Origin: Companilactobacillus tucceti DSM 20183
GTDB lineage: Bacteria > Bacillota > Bacilli > Lactobacillales > Lactobacillaceae
DNA: 63,511 nucleotides
Assembly: GCF_001434665.1 (NCBI RefSeq)
Contig: NZ_AZDG01000014.1
Location: 1 to 63,511 of the forward strand
Reading direction: 5' to 3'
Under the pieces are notes generated by a model. It saw only the letters and a list, made by a program, of their open reading frames with translations, did no database searches and had not been told where the DNA came from. How positions within the stretch are numbered: the first letter of the stretch is position 1; each line of letters starts with the position of its first letter. The position numbers and the translations under genes are program-made. Positions 8,178 through 16,423 of this stretch are shown here, piece after piece.

Positions 8178-9075
8178 CTTGTTCACCTTCCGCTAACTGA
8201 GATAAATACAATTTTAATTGTTTACGAGTTTTAAGTTTATTTCTAACAATTGGTACACATATAACGATAACTAGGATGATTGCTGATAAAATCTTTAGGT
8301 CATCTGGAGGGAATCCTAATCCCATCGCTACTGTTAGTAAGAATCTGTATAATACAGCACCAACTACCATAGCTGATAACCTAACTAAAATATTTCTACC
8401 GCGAAGGAAAATTTCACCAACTAAAACTGATGCTAAACCAATAACGATAGTTCCAATTCCCATTCCAATATCAGCATAGCCATTACTTTGAGCTATTAAT
8501 GATCCTGATAAAGCAATCAAACCATTAGAAATGGTATATCCGAAAATAATCATTTTGTCAGTGTTAATTCCATTGGCAGCACTCATATCTTTATTATTAC
8601 CAGTTGCCATTAAAGATAATCCCAAATGTGTCTTGAATAATAAGTAGAGTAATCCTATAACGATCACCACAATGACTGCACCCAATATAATAGTCTGGAT
8701 CTCTGTTGCCCAGTCTGGTAAATAGTCAGTCAAAACTTTTTGAGTTAATAGAGGTACATTGGATTTTCCCATAATGTGCATATTAACTGAATAAAGACCT
8801 GTCATTGTCAAAATACCGGCTAACAATGATGGAATATGTAACTTGGTATCAAGCACACCTGTTACAAATCCGCCTAAGCATCCCGCTACAAATCCCATTA
8901 AAGTCGCTATGAAAGCTGATTGTCCATTTAACATCAAACTAATTGTCATTGCTGCACCGAAAGGAAAACTTCCTTCAGTCGTTAAATCGGGAATATCTAA
9001 AATTCTAAAAGTAATAAACACACCAATCACTAATGGTGCCCATAATAATCCTTGTCCTAAGCTGGATATTAGCAT
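8110..9075 (-). CDS. ABC transporter permease (TrpXYZ-type importer)
   Basis: 321-residue inner-membrane protein with about eight to nine hydrophobic helices, of the branched-chain/BMP permease fold (BPD_transp_2). The start LGQGLLWAPLVIGVFITFRIL and the motif DLTTEGSFPFGAA are typical of permeases paired with ABC_sub_bind proteins. The last 40 residues are charged, cytoplasmic and encoded in the overlap with the ATPase gene. It lies between the ATPase and the lipoprotein gene on one transcript. Substrate inferred only. Confidence 0.87.
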   Translation of the reverse strand: MLISSLGQGLLWAPLVIGVFITFRILDIPDLTTEGSFPFGAAMTISLMLNGQSAFIATLMGFVAGCLGGFVTGVLDTKLHIPSLLAGILTMTGLYSVNMHIMGKSNVPLLTQKVLTDYLPDWATEIQTIILGAVIVVIVIGLLYLLFKTHLGLSLMATGNNKDMSAANGINTDKMIIFGYTISNGLIALSGSLIAQSNGYADIGMGIGTIVIGLASVLVGEIFLRGRNILVRLSAMVVGAVLYRFLLTVAMGLGFPPDDLKILSAIILVIVICVPIVRNKLKTRKQLKLYLSQLAEGEQDEQDGSIKHTKFTKGVLSGDRE

Positions 9076-9093
9076 ATTGTTTAGTGCTCCTTT

Positions 9094-10062
9094 TTAAGGT
9101 TTCTGAATCTTTGCTGGATCTAAACCAATTTTTTTGGCATTAGCTTTGTTTATGTATAAATGCAATGTCTTAGACTTTTCAACTGGCATATCTTCAACTT
9201 TTTTGTTTTCAACTAAAACTTTATAAGCCATCTTACCTGTTTGCTTACCAAGATCACGGTAGTTCAGACCATAAGTTGCGGTTCCACCATCTTGTGCCAT
9301 TTCAATCGAACCAGTAACTACTGGCAATTTAGCTTCTTTAGCCTTTTTACCAATTGTCTTCATTGAACTTGCCATCAAGTTGTCTGTTGGAAGATAAATC
9401 CCTGCGACTTTACCTTTCATTCCATCAACGGCACTGGCAACGTCATTTGTACTTGTTACACTAACTACGTTCAATTTAATATTGTTTTTCTTAGCATATT
9501 TTTTAGCCATTTTTACTTGTAAAACAGAATTTTCTTCAGATGAGTTATATAAAATTCCAAGTGGTTTATTTGATTGGACTAAAGTCTTTAATAATTTAAC
9601 TTGCTTTGTAACTGGTCCAAGGTCTCTTGTTCCAGAAACGTTTGTTTTAGGTTTGTCATTTGATTTAACTAAACCTGCTGCTTTTGGATCTGTTACGGCT
9701 GTAACTAAAATTGGTGTATCTTTTGTTTTCTTGCTTAAGGCTTGTGCTGCTGGTGTAGCAATTCCCAGCAATAAGTCGTTTTTCTTTTGAGTTAATTGTT
9801 GGCTCATTGAGTTCAAATTAGATTGATCTCCTTGAGCGTTCATGTAATTGTATTTTACTTTGATATCTTTATTGTGAGATTTAATTTCTTGATTCAATCC
9901 TGACTTGAATCCATCCCTTGCAGCATCTAGTGATCCGTGCTGAACTATTTGTAAAATTCCTACGTTCAAAGTTTTCTTATCAGAACTAGCATTTGACGAA
10001 CATCCCGCCAAAACTAATACTGCCATCATCATTGTTATTAATCCCATTAAATATTTTTTCAT
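9094..10062 (-). CDS. ABC transporter substrate-binding lipoprotein (TrpX-like)
   Basis: 322-residue extracytoplasmic binding protein of the ABC_sub_bind family (PF04392), linked in streptococci to tryptophan uptake. The signal peptide ends in lipobox LAGC with the lipidated Cys at about position 21. NVGILQIVQHGSLDAARDGF and LLLGIATPAAQAL are family signatures. It is the first gene of the importer operon, with AGGGA before the ATG, and is preceded by a long structured leader. Tryptophan or tyrosine as ligand is an inference from family. Confidence 0.87.
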   Translation of the reverse strand: MKKYLMGLITMMMAVLVLAGCSSNASSDKKTLNVGILQIVQHGSLDAARDGFKSGLNQEIKSHNKDIKVKYNYMNAQGDQSNLNSMSQQLTQKKNDLLLGIATPAAQALSKKTKDTPILVTAVTDPKAAGLVKSNDKPKTNVSGTRDLGPVTKQVKLLKTLVQSNKPLGILYNSSEENSVLQVKMAKKYAKKNNIKLNVVSVTSTNDVASAVDGMKGKVAGIYLPTDNLMASSMKTIGKKAKEAKLPVVTGSIEMAQDGGTATYGLNYRDLGKQTGKMAYKVLVENKKVEDMPVEKSKTLHLYINKANAKKIGLDPAKIQKP

Positions 10063-10087
10063 ATTCTTATCCCTCCAGAGAAAATAA

Positions 10088-10238
10088 AAAACCAGATGGA
10101 TTACGAGAATCCATCTGGTTTAATATCGGGCCCGAATATTATTTCCAGATAGATTCAACTCGCATCTATCTGGCTTAGCGACATGCTTAATAACTTTATC
10201 CAATCAATAGATACGAACGCTGCGTGTGCGTTCGTATC
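10088..10238 (-). promoter_or_regulatory. Candidate attenuator leader of the ABC importer operon
   Basis: In order on the minus-strand transcript: a strong hairpin GATACGAACGC/GCGTTCGTATC (10238-10210); a hairpin CCAGATAGAT/ATCTATCTGG (10173-10145); the palindrome AATATTCGGGCCCGATATT (10140-10122); then a terminator AACCAGATGGAT/ATCCATCTGGTT followed by TTTTTATTTT (10121-10080). The second hairpin and the terminator share almost the same arms, so either arm of one can pair with the other. This is the layout of a transcription switch. No T-box GGTGG core, SAM or purine riboswitch core is seen. Confidence 0.6.
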
Positions 10239-10367
10239 CAAGAGATTGAATACAAACGCTATCTAAAGAAAAAGCTAAAGGCAAATTGACTATTTAAATG
10301 TTTCAGTTGAGTTTTTATCATAGCTAATTACCTTTCCCTTCATGTCTGTTTTTTATTATGTTTCCTA

Positions 10368-10395
10368 GTAAAACATTATCAGATTAACCTGTCAA
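10368..10395 (-). promoter_or_regulatory. Promoter of the ABC importer operon
   Basis: A consensus TTGACA (10395-10390), 16 bases, then TTTACT (10373-10368). This gives a leader of about 300 bases before the lipoprotein gene, long enough to hold the structures at 10088-10238. Confidence 0.5.
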
Positions 10396-10509
10396 CAAAT
10401 AATCTAATAATACGACAAGTTTATGAGTAATTTTCTAATGTTGAAAGTGCCTTCATTCCCTTATAGATAGGGATTTATAATAATTTTAAAAAAATTTCAA
10501 AAATAATAG

Positions 10510-10542
10510 GCACTTTTTAGTACCTATTGCACTTTAAAGTAC
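10510..10542 (+). promoter_or_regulatory. Two candidate HxlR-type operator repeats
   Basis: GCACTTTTTAGTAC (10510-10523) and GCACTTTAAAGTAC (10529-10542) are near-palindromic direct repeats, 19 bases start to start. They lie just before the -35 of the MFS gene. HxlR/YodB proteins bind TACT-n-AGTA type sites, and an HxlR gene is in this operon. Function is inferred. Confidence 0.5.
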
Positions 10543-10546
10543 GTAA

Positions 10547-10574
10547 TTGTTTATTTATCCTAACTCCATATAAT
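10547..10574 (+). promoter_or_regulatory. Promoter of the MFS-hxlR unit
   Basis: TTGTTT (10547-10552), 16 bases, then a consensus TATAAT (10569-10574), about 40 bases before the ATG. Confidence 0.55.
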
Positions 10575-10615
10575 GTAACTCATGCTTATATTTCAACACA
10601 AAGGAGTTATCACAT

Positions 10616-11839
10616 ATGAATAACAAAGTATCATCAAACTGGATCCTAATGTCACTTGCTATCAGTGCCTTTGCCATTGGATCAACTGAATTTATCAGTG
10701 TTGGTATTATGCCTCTTTTGACTAATACCTTTAATGTTTCACTTGCAACAGGTGGATTGACTGTCTCAATCTACGCTACCGGAATCATGTTCGGTGCACC
10801 AATTTTAACTTTACTAACTAATAGATGGAACAGAAAAAAACTATTAGTCGGTATTATGATAAGTTTTGTAGTTGGTAATTTAATCGCCACACTTGCACCA
10901 ACCTTTGGAATTCTTTTAGCGGGACGTGTAATTACAGCCTTATCCCACGGAATTTTTATGGCTATTGCTTCATTGATCGCAGCTGACGTAGTTGCACCTA
11001 ATAAACGTGCATCTGCAATCGCCATTATGTTTACTGGCCTAACAGTAGCAACCGTTACAGGGGTTCCTCTAGGAACATTTATCGGTCAAATTCTAGGCTG
11101 GAAAGCATCATTTTTATTCTTAGTAATTCTCGGCTTAGTAGGATTAATAACTAATTTCATCCTTGTACCAAATGACTTGCCATTACCAAGACCAACAAGT
11201 GTCAAAGGTATTTGGAAAATATTAAAGCAACCTCAATTACTATTGATTTTGATTATTACTGCTTTAGGTTATGGAGCAACCTTCCCAGTTTACACTTACC
11301 TAACAACGATTTTGAATAAACAAATGCAATGGTCACAAGCAGCTATTGTTGTAATTCTAGTATTTTATGGTTTAGCCGTTGCTGTCGGTAATACACTTGG
11401 TGGAAGATTTGCTAATACAAATCCATTAAGTGCACTCTTGAAAATGTTCATCGGTTTAGGAGTTGCTCTTCTATTGATGGAATTCACTATGAATATGCAC
11501 TACCTTGGATTATTAGCTGTATTAGTTATGGGATTATTCGCCTTTATGAATGTCCCTGGATTACAACTTTATATTGTCCAACTAGCTGAGAAATTTACCC
11601 CAAATGAAATTTCTTTAGCCTCAGCTTTAAATATTTCTGCTTTTAATGTCGGAATTACTTTTGGATCATCACTTGGTGGTCAAGCTGTTAGTGCCGGCCA
11701 ATTAGTTAACACACCTTGGATCGGAATAGGTATGATTTTAGCTAGTGTTATTTTGACAGCTGTTTTAATGAAACTCGGAAACAAAAATATTGTTTCTAGT
11801 GATGACCTAAAATTGCAATCAGATTGCCAAACAAAATAA
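10616..11839 (+). CDS. MFS transporter, drug or sugar efflux type (AraJ/DHA1-like)
   Basis: 407-residue major facilitator with 12 predicted membrane helices. It begins SLAISAFAIGSTEFISVGIMP, a typical AraJ/YdhP-like helix 1. LTNRWNRKKLLVG is the conserved loop between helices 2 and 3, and GLTVATVTGVPLGTFIG is the motif C-like antiporter segment. These exporters move drugs, arabinose or nucleosides; the substrate is not visible here. AAGGAG precedes the ATG. Followed after 44 bases by the HxlR gene, which probably regulates it. Confidence 0.88.
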   Translation: MNNKVSSNWILMSLAISAFAIGSTEFISVGIMPLLTNTFNVSLATGGLTVSIYATGIMFGAPILTLLTNRWNRKKLLVGIMISFVVGNLIATLAPTFGILLAGRVITALSHGIFMAIASLIAADVVAPNKRASAIAIMFTGLTVATVTGVPLGTFIGQILGWKASFLFLVILGLVGLITNFILVPNDLPLPRPTSVKGIWKILKQPQLLLILIITALGYGATFPVYTYLTTILNKQMQWSQAAIVVILVFYGLAVAVGNTLGGRFANTNPLSALLKMFIGLGVALLLMEFTMNMHYLGLLAVLVMGLFAFMNVPGLQLYIVQLAEKFTPNEISLASALNISAFNVGITFGSSLGGQAVSAGQLVNTPWIGIGMILASVILTAVLMKLGNKNIVSSDDLKLQSDCQTK

Positions 11840-11883
11840 TAATGGTAAGATATCATTACTGAAATAAAGGACTGGTGAATTAG

Positions 11884-12273
11884 ATGAAACAAGCAGTTTA
11901 TAATATTGGCGTTGAAGCTACTATGAATATTATTGGCGGAAAGTGGAAACCTATTATTCTCTGCCATCTTAAACATCAAACAATGAGAACTGGTCAATTA
12001 AGACGGGCCATTCCAAATATTACGCAAAAAATGCTGACACAACAATTACGTGAATTAGAAGATGATGGTATTGTCAGTCGTAAAGTATACAGCCAAGTTC
12101 CACCTAAGGTTGAATATTCACTAACAGATTACGGTGAAAGCTTGAATCGTATTCTTGAAGCACTTTGCCTTTGGGGAGAACACGATATTGAACTTAGAAA
12201 GCAACGTGGTGAAAACATAATTTTATTAAATAGCGAAAATGTTGAGCCTGATGAAATACCTTATGTAGACTAA
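11884..12273 (+). CDS. HxlR family winged-helix transcriptional regulator
   Basis: 129 residues, all in one HxlR DNA-binding domain. GGKWKPIILCHL is the family hallmark. MRTGQLRRAIPNITQKMLTQQLRELEDDGIV is the recognition helix region, and VEYSLTDYGESL is the wing. One Cys lies in the hallmark helix (ILCHL); Cys-based sensing of quinones or aldehydes is known in some relatives, but whether this one senses anything is not shown. Co-transcribed with the MFS exporter and ends in a strong terminator, so it is probably an autoregulated repressor. Confidence 0.9.
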   Translation: MKQAVYNIGVEATMNIIGGKWKPIILCHLKHQTMRTGQLRRAIPNITQKMLTQQLRELEDDGIVSRKVYSQVPPKVEYSLTDYGESLNRILEALCLWGEHDIELRKQRGENIILLNSENVEPDEIPYVD

Positions 12274-12317
12274 AAAATCCTTGGATTTGCTTTATTGCAA
12301 ACTCAAGGATTTTTTTA
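12273..12317 (+). terminator. Terminator after hxlR
   Basis: Stem AAATCCTTG/CAAGGATTT extended by TTGC/GCAA, followed by a run of seven T. It overlaps the end of the hxlR stop region and also faces the convergent WxL gene. Confidence 0.88.
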
Positions 12318-12327
12318 ATACAATTTT

Positions 12328-14715
12328 TTAAATACTATCAGAAATATTCCAAGTTATTTTACCGCTATAACCACCTGGATTAGTAGTTGGGCTAAGTTTC
12401 AATTGCCAATCACCAACACCGATGTAGTTAGTTAGATCTTGATTGCCAGTAAAGGAATCACTTCTGATTTTGGTTCCCGTTGCATCAACAGATTGCCAAG
12501 TTCCTGAATCAGTCGCTGAACTCTTTCTTTGCTTTAAGAATAGCAATCCTGTATCTGCTGAAGGATTTAAAACAGTTCCTGTAACAGGATCTTTTAGTTG
12601 TGTACTTGCATCATTATTATCATAACTAACAGTTACATCATAAGGATTTCCACTAGAATTATTAACAGCTAGTTGTCCCTCTGTACTTATATTAGATAAT
12701 GTCTTCTCTGTACCAGCCATATGTACTGTCCCAAAATCAATTTTAGTTGGAATAGAAGTAAATCCTACTAAATTTTCGATGTTAACTTCTGTTTGATTAG
12801 TCGTTAAAGTACCTAGACTTGTTCCAGAGCTAGTTTGACCACCTGATAATGTTGCATCGTTATATGACGTTGAGCCAGCATTTCCAGTTATTGTGGCAGA
12901 ATAAGTAACCGTCACAGAACTTCCTGGTTTAAGATCATATAGTATGATCGTTCCTCCATTTACAGAAGAAGTATAGGATGCACTGCCATCACTAAATGTA
13001 AATGTGGCATCCCCCTTGGCGGTTAAACCATCAGGTAGTTCAGTCCTAAATGAAGCTTTTCTGCCTAAAAATGAATCGCTACTATTCGGCAAAACAGTAT
13101 AAGTATTCTTAAAATCTACCGTATCGCCATTAGCACCTTTAGCGGTCGTACCCCAATCGGAGTCTTTTGAATTCTTTATTTCTTGAGTAAATGAATCCTT
13201 GTAGGGATTACCCTCTACAGGTATATCTACAGAAGCGGAATAAGTCTTTATAACACCTCCGTCTGTATTTGGATCTGTACCAATAAAGTCACCTGTATTA
13301 GTTATCTTCGAACCATCGGCGTTAGAATTTATCGTTGCTTCAAACGTTATATCAGCTGATTGACCATCACTTAACACTAAATTAATCGGAGCATTCAAAG
13401 TCCTAGTTGAAGCATCGTATGCTGAAGAGTCAATACTAGTAGTTGTACCATTCTGATCAATTTTCTTAATTGAATTAGGATCAATTTGTAATCCATCCGG
13501 GATTTTATCTTTTACACTAGAAAAATTCCATTTACTACTATATCCATAATTACCTAATTTGAGATCAAATTTTAACTTATCGCCAACACGATTTTTACCA
13601 TCATTGCTGGTCTCGTTGGTATAACTCTTTCTAGGTGTGGGTACTGAATATGGTGATTCCGTAACTCCCATGCCTGAACCAAAGTGCGCTGTGTCACCAA
13701 CTTTTAAGTCTGTAACATAAGGCCATACTAGAGTATAAGCACTATCCTTTCCGCTAGATAGACTAGTTCCGTAACTATTAGATTTGACTTCATCACCTGT
13801 TCCTTCAATAGTTTTATCACTAAATTTACCTAACCAGTTCATGTACCCATTGGTATAATCTTGCCCAGTATACTTGCTAAATCCATCTGGAACATTGTTA
13901 CTTACCATTAACTTATATGCCCCATCTTCAATGTATATACCATGTTTATTACCTAAATCTTTTACACGAACAGTATCAAATTTTCCTAATTTTGTATCCT
14001 CACCAAAGAACACTCCAAAAGACTGTGGAGATGTACTTACATTTTTTACAAATAATTCTCTTTGTACAAAAGCCGTATTACCGGGTGATACTCTAAGAAG
14101 TAGTTCCACTATAAATTTATGAGTACCATAACTATCTGTCTTACTATAGTTACCCATTATTTTAGAGACCTGATTATCATTGGCGTCAGTACCTGTGTAA
14201 TATTCCTTGTTAGTCAAATTCATTAAAATAGAATAGTCTTCGGCATTGATCCCATTAGATCCTTTATCTGTCTTAGAGAAAACTATTCCAAAATCTGCTG
14301 AAGATAACGATACCTTACTTGGATCAGTATTATTAGTTGTACCTGATTGGAAAACTGAACCAATATAGGTGCCATTATTATTCAAAAATATATTCATTTT
14401 TGAGTAACTAACATTATTAGCACTAGAATCAAATATCTTACTTTGGGTAGTGACGGTATTGTCATCACCCTTAGTTACATTACCATTGCTATCGTTGGCC
14501 AATCCAAAAGTATATCCTAAGGACAATCCATTACCAATCTTCTTTTGTCCTACAGTTGATCTACTAGTATTAGCACTCCAATCTGTAATACCATCATCAA
14601 TTTGTCCATTCAAAGCCGCTTTAACATCTTGACTCATTCCAGAAATCCCAAAAATAATAAACAATGCAAAGAAGAATGATAAGATGAAGGACTTCAGATA
14701 TCCGTTTCTTCTCAT
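12328..14715 (-). CDS. Large WxL domain surface adhesin-like protein
   Basis: 795 residues. An N-terminal hydrophobic signal is at about 10-33. A beta-rich body follows. From about 360 to 640 it holds two or three domains resembling DUF11/conserved-repeat modules, with ending phrases such as DGQSADITFEATI and GSSVTVTYSATI. The C-terminal WxL domain (about 655-795) has WQL at 770-772 and WNI at 789-791. It should be secreted and bound to peptidoglycan. No sortase signal. Single gene. Ligand unknown; adhesion is a guess from domain type. Confidence 0.83.
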   Translation of the reverse strand: MRRNGYLKSFILSFFFALFIIFGISGMSQDVKAALNGQIDDGITDWSANTSRSTVGQKKIGNGLSLGYTFGLANDSNGNVTKGDDNTVTTQSKIFDSSANNVSYSKMNIFLNNNGTYIGSVFQSGTTNNTDPSKVSLSSADFGIVFSKTDKGSNGINAEDYSILMNLTNKEYYTGTDANDNQVSKIMGNYSKTDSYGTHKFIVELLLRVSPGNTAFVQRELFVKNVSTSPQSFGVFFGEDTKLGKFDTVRVKDLGNKHGIYIEDGAYKLMVSNNVPDGFSKYTGQDYTNGYMNWLGKFSDKTIEGTGDEVKSNSYGTSLSSGKDSAYTLVWPYVTDLKVGDTAHFGSGMGVTESPYSVPTPRKSYTNETSNDGKNRVGDKLKFDLKLGNYGYSSKWNFSSVKDKIPDGLQIDPNSIKKIDQNGTTTSIDSSAYDASTRTLNAPINLVLSDGQSADITFEATINSNADGSKITNTGDFIGTDPNTDGGVIKTYSASVDIPVEGNPYKDSFTQEIKNSKDSDWGTTAKGANGDTVDFKNTYTVLPNSSDSFLGRKASFRTELPDGLTAKGDATFTFSDGSASYTSSVNGGTIILYDLKPGSSVTVTYSATITGNAGSTSYNDATLSGGQTSSGTSLGTLTTNQTEVNIENLVGFTSIPTKIDFGTVHMAGTEKTLSNISTEGQLAVNNSSGNPYDVTVSYDNNDASTQLKDPVTGTVLNPSADTGLLFLKQRKSSATDSGTWQSVDATGTKIRSDSFTGNQDLTNYIGVGDWQLKLSPTTNPGGYSGKITWNISDSI

Positions 14716-14878
14716 AAAGATTCTCTCCTCAACAATTACTAAAATATCTTATATTTTTTATATTAATTCTATTTGAAAACGTTTCTATTTCTATTATATA
14801 AAGATATTTATCTATCATGACATCATTTATTGTAAATTATTCTTTCAAAATGAGTTTCACTTATTATTTGACAAAACA

Positions 14879-14935
14879 AAAAGCGCTTTACTTCACATAT
14901 GTTGGACCAACAATGTTGAAGTAAAGCACTTTTTA
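14879..14935 (-). terminator. Long terminator hairpin after the DUF805 gene
   Basis: Arms AAAAAGCGCTTTACTTCA and TGAAGTAAAGCACTTTTT form a long stem with a second stem ATGTTGG/CCAACAAT near the top. It ends the crcB-DUF805 unit 13 bases after its last stop. Confidence 0.85.
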
Positions 14936-14947
14936 ACTTGTTTAAAC

Positions 14948-15361
14948 TTAAATAGTTCGAGGCCATTTTGAAACGTCTTTTTGTGGCAAAACCATCAATA
15001 TAATCAAAGCTAGTGAATCCATAAATGGTATAACAAATAATAAAACCCACCAGGCCGACATATTTAGATCATGTAATCGTCTAATTGTAGCTGTAAAAAT
15101 TGCTATTAAATAATAGCCAAATGTCATGGCAAATGCTACTCCCATAACAGCACTCCAATAAAAACTTCTCAATGACAAAAAATTCATCAAAGCCGCAAAA
15201 ATAACCATTAAAACAACTGTTAAAATCGTCATTCCCAGCATACCCCACCAAAAATCAGCACGACTAATTCGTTTTGCACCAATAAACATATCTTGAAAAT
15301 ACAATTTAGTTGAATTTAAAATTCCTGGCTTAGTACTTTCATTCCAAACTGAATCATTCAT
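14948..15361 (-). CDS. DUF805 family membrane protein
   Basis: 137 residues with three to four hydrophobic helices. The family hallmark RRLHDLNMSAWW lies at about 97-108, and RISRADFWW at about 31-39 is the usual entry to helix 1. Function unknown for the family. It begins 12 bases after the second fluoride-channel gene with AGGAAGT before the ATG, so it is probably co-transcribed with the crcB pair, but there is no evidence for a fluoride role. Confidence 0.88.
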   Translation of the reverse strand: MNDSVWNESTKPGILNSTKLYFQDMFIGAKRISRADFWWGMLGMTILTVVLMVIFAALMNFLSLRSFYWSAVMGVAFAMTFGYYLIAIFTATIRRLHDLNMSAWWVLLFVIPFMDSLALIILMVLPQKDVSKWPRTI

Positions 15362-15373
15362 TTTAATTACTTC

Positions 15374-15718
15374 CTATATGTAAATTCCTATAATAAAACC
15401 TAATATACCAAAAATGTAGGTCAAACTAAAATATAACAAACAACTAACATAACGTTTTTGAAACCACAGCTGACTTAGTTCCATGTTAAATGTACCAAAA
15501 GTAGTAAATCCCCCACATATTCCGGTACCTAAAAATAATAACATTCTTTTATTGGTAACAGTTGATGTTAGATAGCCTAATACAAAAGATCCTAAAATAT
15601 TGATGATCAAAGTCATAAATGGGAAGTCTATTTTAATTTTTCGAGAACTCTGTGTTAAAAAGTTCCGAATATAAGCGCCAAATGCGGCACCGATTCCGAC
15701 TAATAAGGAATTTATCAT
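15374..15718 (-). CDS. crcB: Fluoride efflux channel CrcB/FluC, second subunit
   Basis: 114-residue four-helix Fluc subunit that exports fluoride as a dual-topology dimer. It carries GIGAAFGAYIRN (G-x-x-x-R entry), TLIINILGSFVLG with the pore Asn, and GICGGFTTFGTF with the Phe box. Its ATG overlaps the stop of the preceding crcB by four bases. Two unequal adjacent copies are the usual Firmicutes arrangement, where the channel is a heterodimer. Confidence 0.9.
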   Translation of the reverse strand: MINSLLVGIGAAFGAYIRNFLTQSSRKIKIDFPFMTLIINILGSFVLGYLTSTVTNKRMLLFLGTGICGGFTTFGTFNMELSQLWFQKRYVSCLLYFSLTYIFGILGFIIGIYI

Positions 15719-16122
15719 AGCTTCCTCCTTGCTAAATCACGAAAGGCCTGTGATGCAGCCCAGTAATTTCCAAGGATTGCTAATAAAAATCCGCCAACGA
15801 TCGTTAGTAATAAATATAATGTTAAATATCCCCAACTATTACTTTGAAAGAGTCGATATGTATCAGCCGTGAATGTTGAAAAGGTTGTATAAGACCCAAG
15901 TAAGCCTGTACTAAGAGATAGAATCGTTTGCGCTGATAAGTTATAACGGTCCTGCAAATAATGTATTAAAAACGGCAGTAATAGCGCTCCAGAGAGATTA
16001 GCCACGATTGTGCCCAAAGGAAAGTTCCCACCAGTACTAAAAATCAATCCCTCAACATATCGCAGATTACTACCTATAAAAGCTCCAACGAAAATAATTA
16101 AAAAGGTTTTTACTTCTTTGAT
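15715..16122 (-). CDS. crcB: Fluoride efflux channel CrcB/FluC, first subunit, apparent ATC start
   Basis: 135 residues if read from an ATC codon at 16122-16120. The frame holds the full first helix: KEVKTFLIIFVGAF then IGSNLRY with the conserved Arg. Then follow TIVANLSGALLLP with the pore Asn and GLLGSYTTFSTF. The first standard start in frame is a TTG at 16047, which would remove helix 1 and the Arg. A strong site GAGGTGGAG lies 7 bases before the ATC, and an in-frame TAG sits two codons upstream. So either a rare ATC start is used or the start codon has mutated. Confidence 0.8.
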   Translation of the reverse strand: MKEVKTFLIIFVGAFIGSNLRYVEGLIFSTGGNFPLGTIVANLSGALLLPFLIHYLQDRYNLSAQTILSLSTGLLGSYTTFSTFTADTYRLFQSNSWGYLTLYLLLTIVGGFLLAILGNYWAASQAFRDLARRKL

Positions 16123-16154
16123 GAGCTATCTCCACCTCTCAAAATTCTAAAAAT

Positions 16155-16278
16155 AAAGAGTGGGACAAAACATGTTCAACTTTCAAGTATTAAGGCAAAT
16201 GGCACCAGAAATCCGATTTTGGATTGCCGGTGCCATTTGTTTTAAGCGGAAAAAGTTGTATTTTGTTCCAAACTCTTT
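16155..16278 (+). repeat. Family A palindromic repeat (copy A1)
   Basis: Outer arms AAAGAGTGGGACAAAA and TTTTGTTCCAAACTCTTT. Inner boxes CAACTTTCAAGTATTAA and TTTTAAGCGGAAAAAG flank a variable stem GCAAATGGCACC/GGTGCCATTTG with apex ATCCGATTTTGGAT. It lies head to tail with copy B1. Confidence 0.8.
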
Positions 16279-16296
16279 TTGTATTTCCTAACTTTT

Positions 16297-16423
16297 ATAG
16301 ACTAAATGCGTAACAAAAGGCTGCAACCTGCACATAGCTACGAACCACAAATGATTAATGGTGCCAATCATTCGTGATTCTAGGCTATGTTCCGGTGGCA
16401 AAACACCTTTTGTCACACTCTTT
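16297..16423 (-). repeat. Family B palindromic repeat (copy B1)
   Basis: On the minus strand it starts immediately after the gnd stop with AGAGTGTGACAAAAGG and ends GTTACGCATTTAGTCTATA. The core has TTGCCACCGGAACATAGCC and GGTTCGTAGCTATG. The outer arms pair. Confidence 0.8.

Noticed and set aside
10290-10343. 17-codon leader peptide on the minus strand
   Set aside because: No good ribosome site and no run of Trp or Tyr codons, so a ribosome-stalling attenuator is not supported.
10080-10395. T-box riboswitch for tryptophan or tyrosine
   Set aside because: The GGTGG-containing antiterminator core and stem I features are not found in the leader.
16123-16160. Fluoride riboswitch ahead of the crcB pair
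   Set aside because: The short gap before repeat A1 is too small and lacks the conserved fluoride aptamer motifs.
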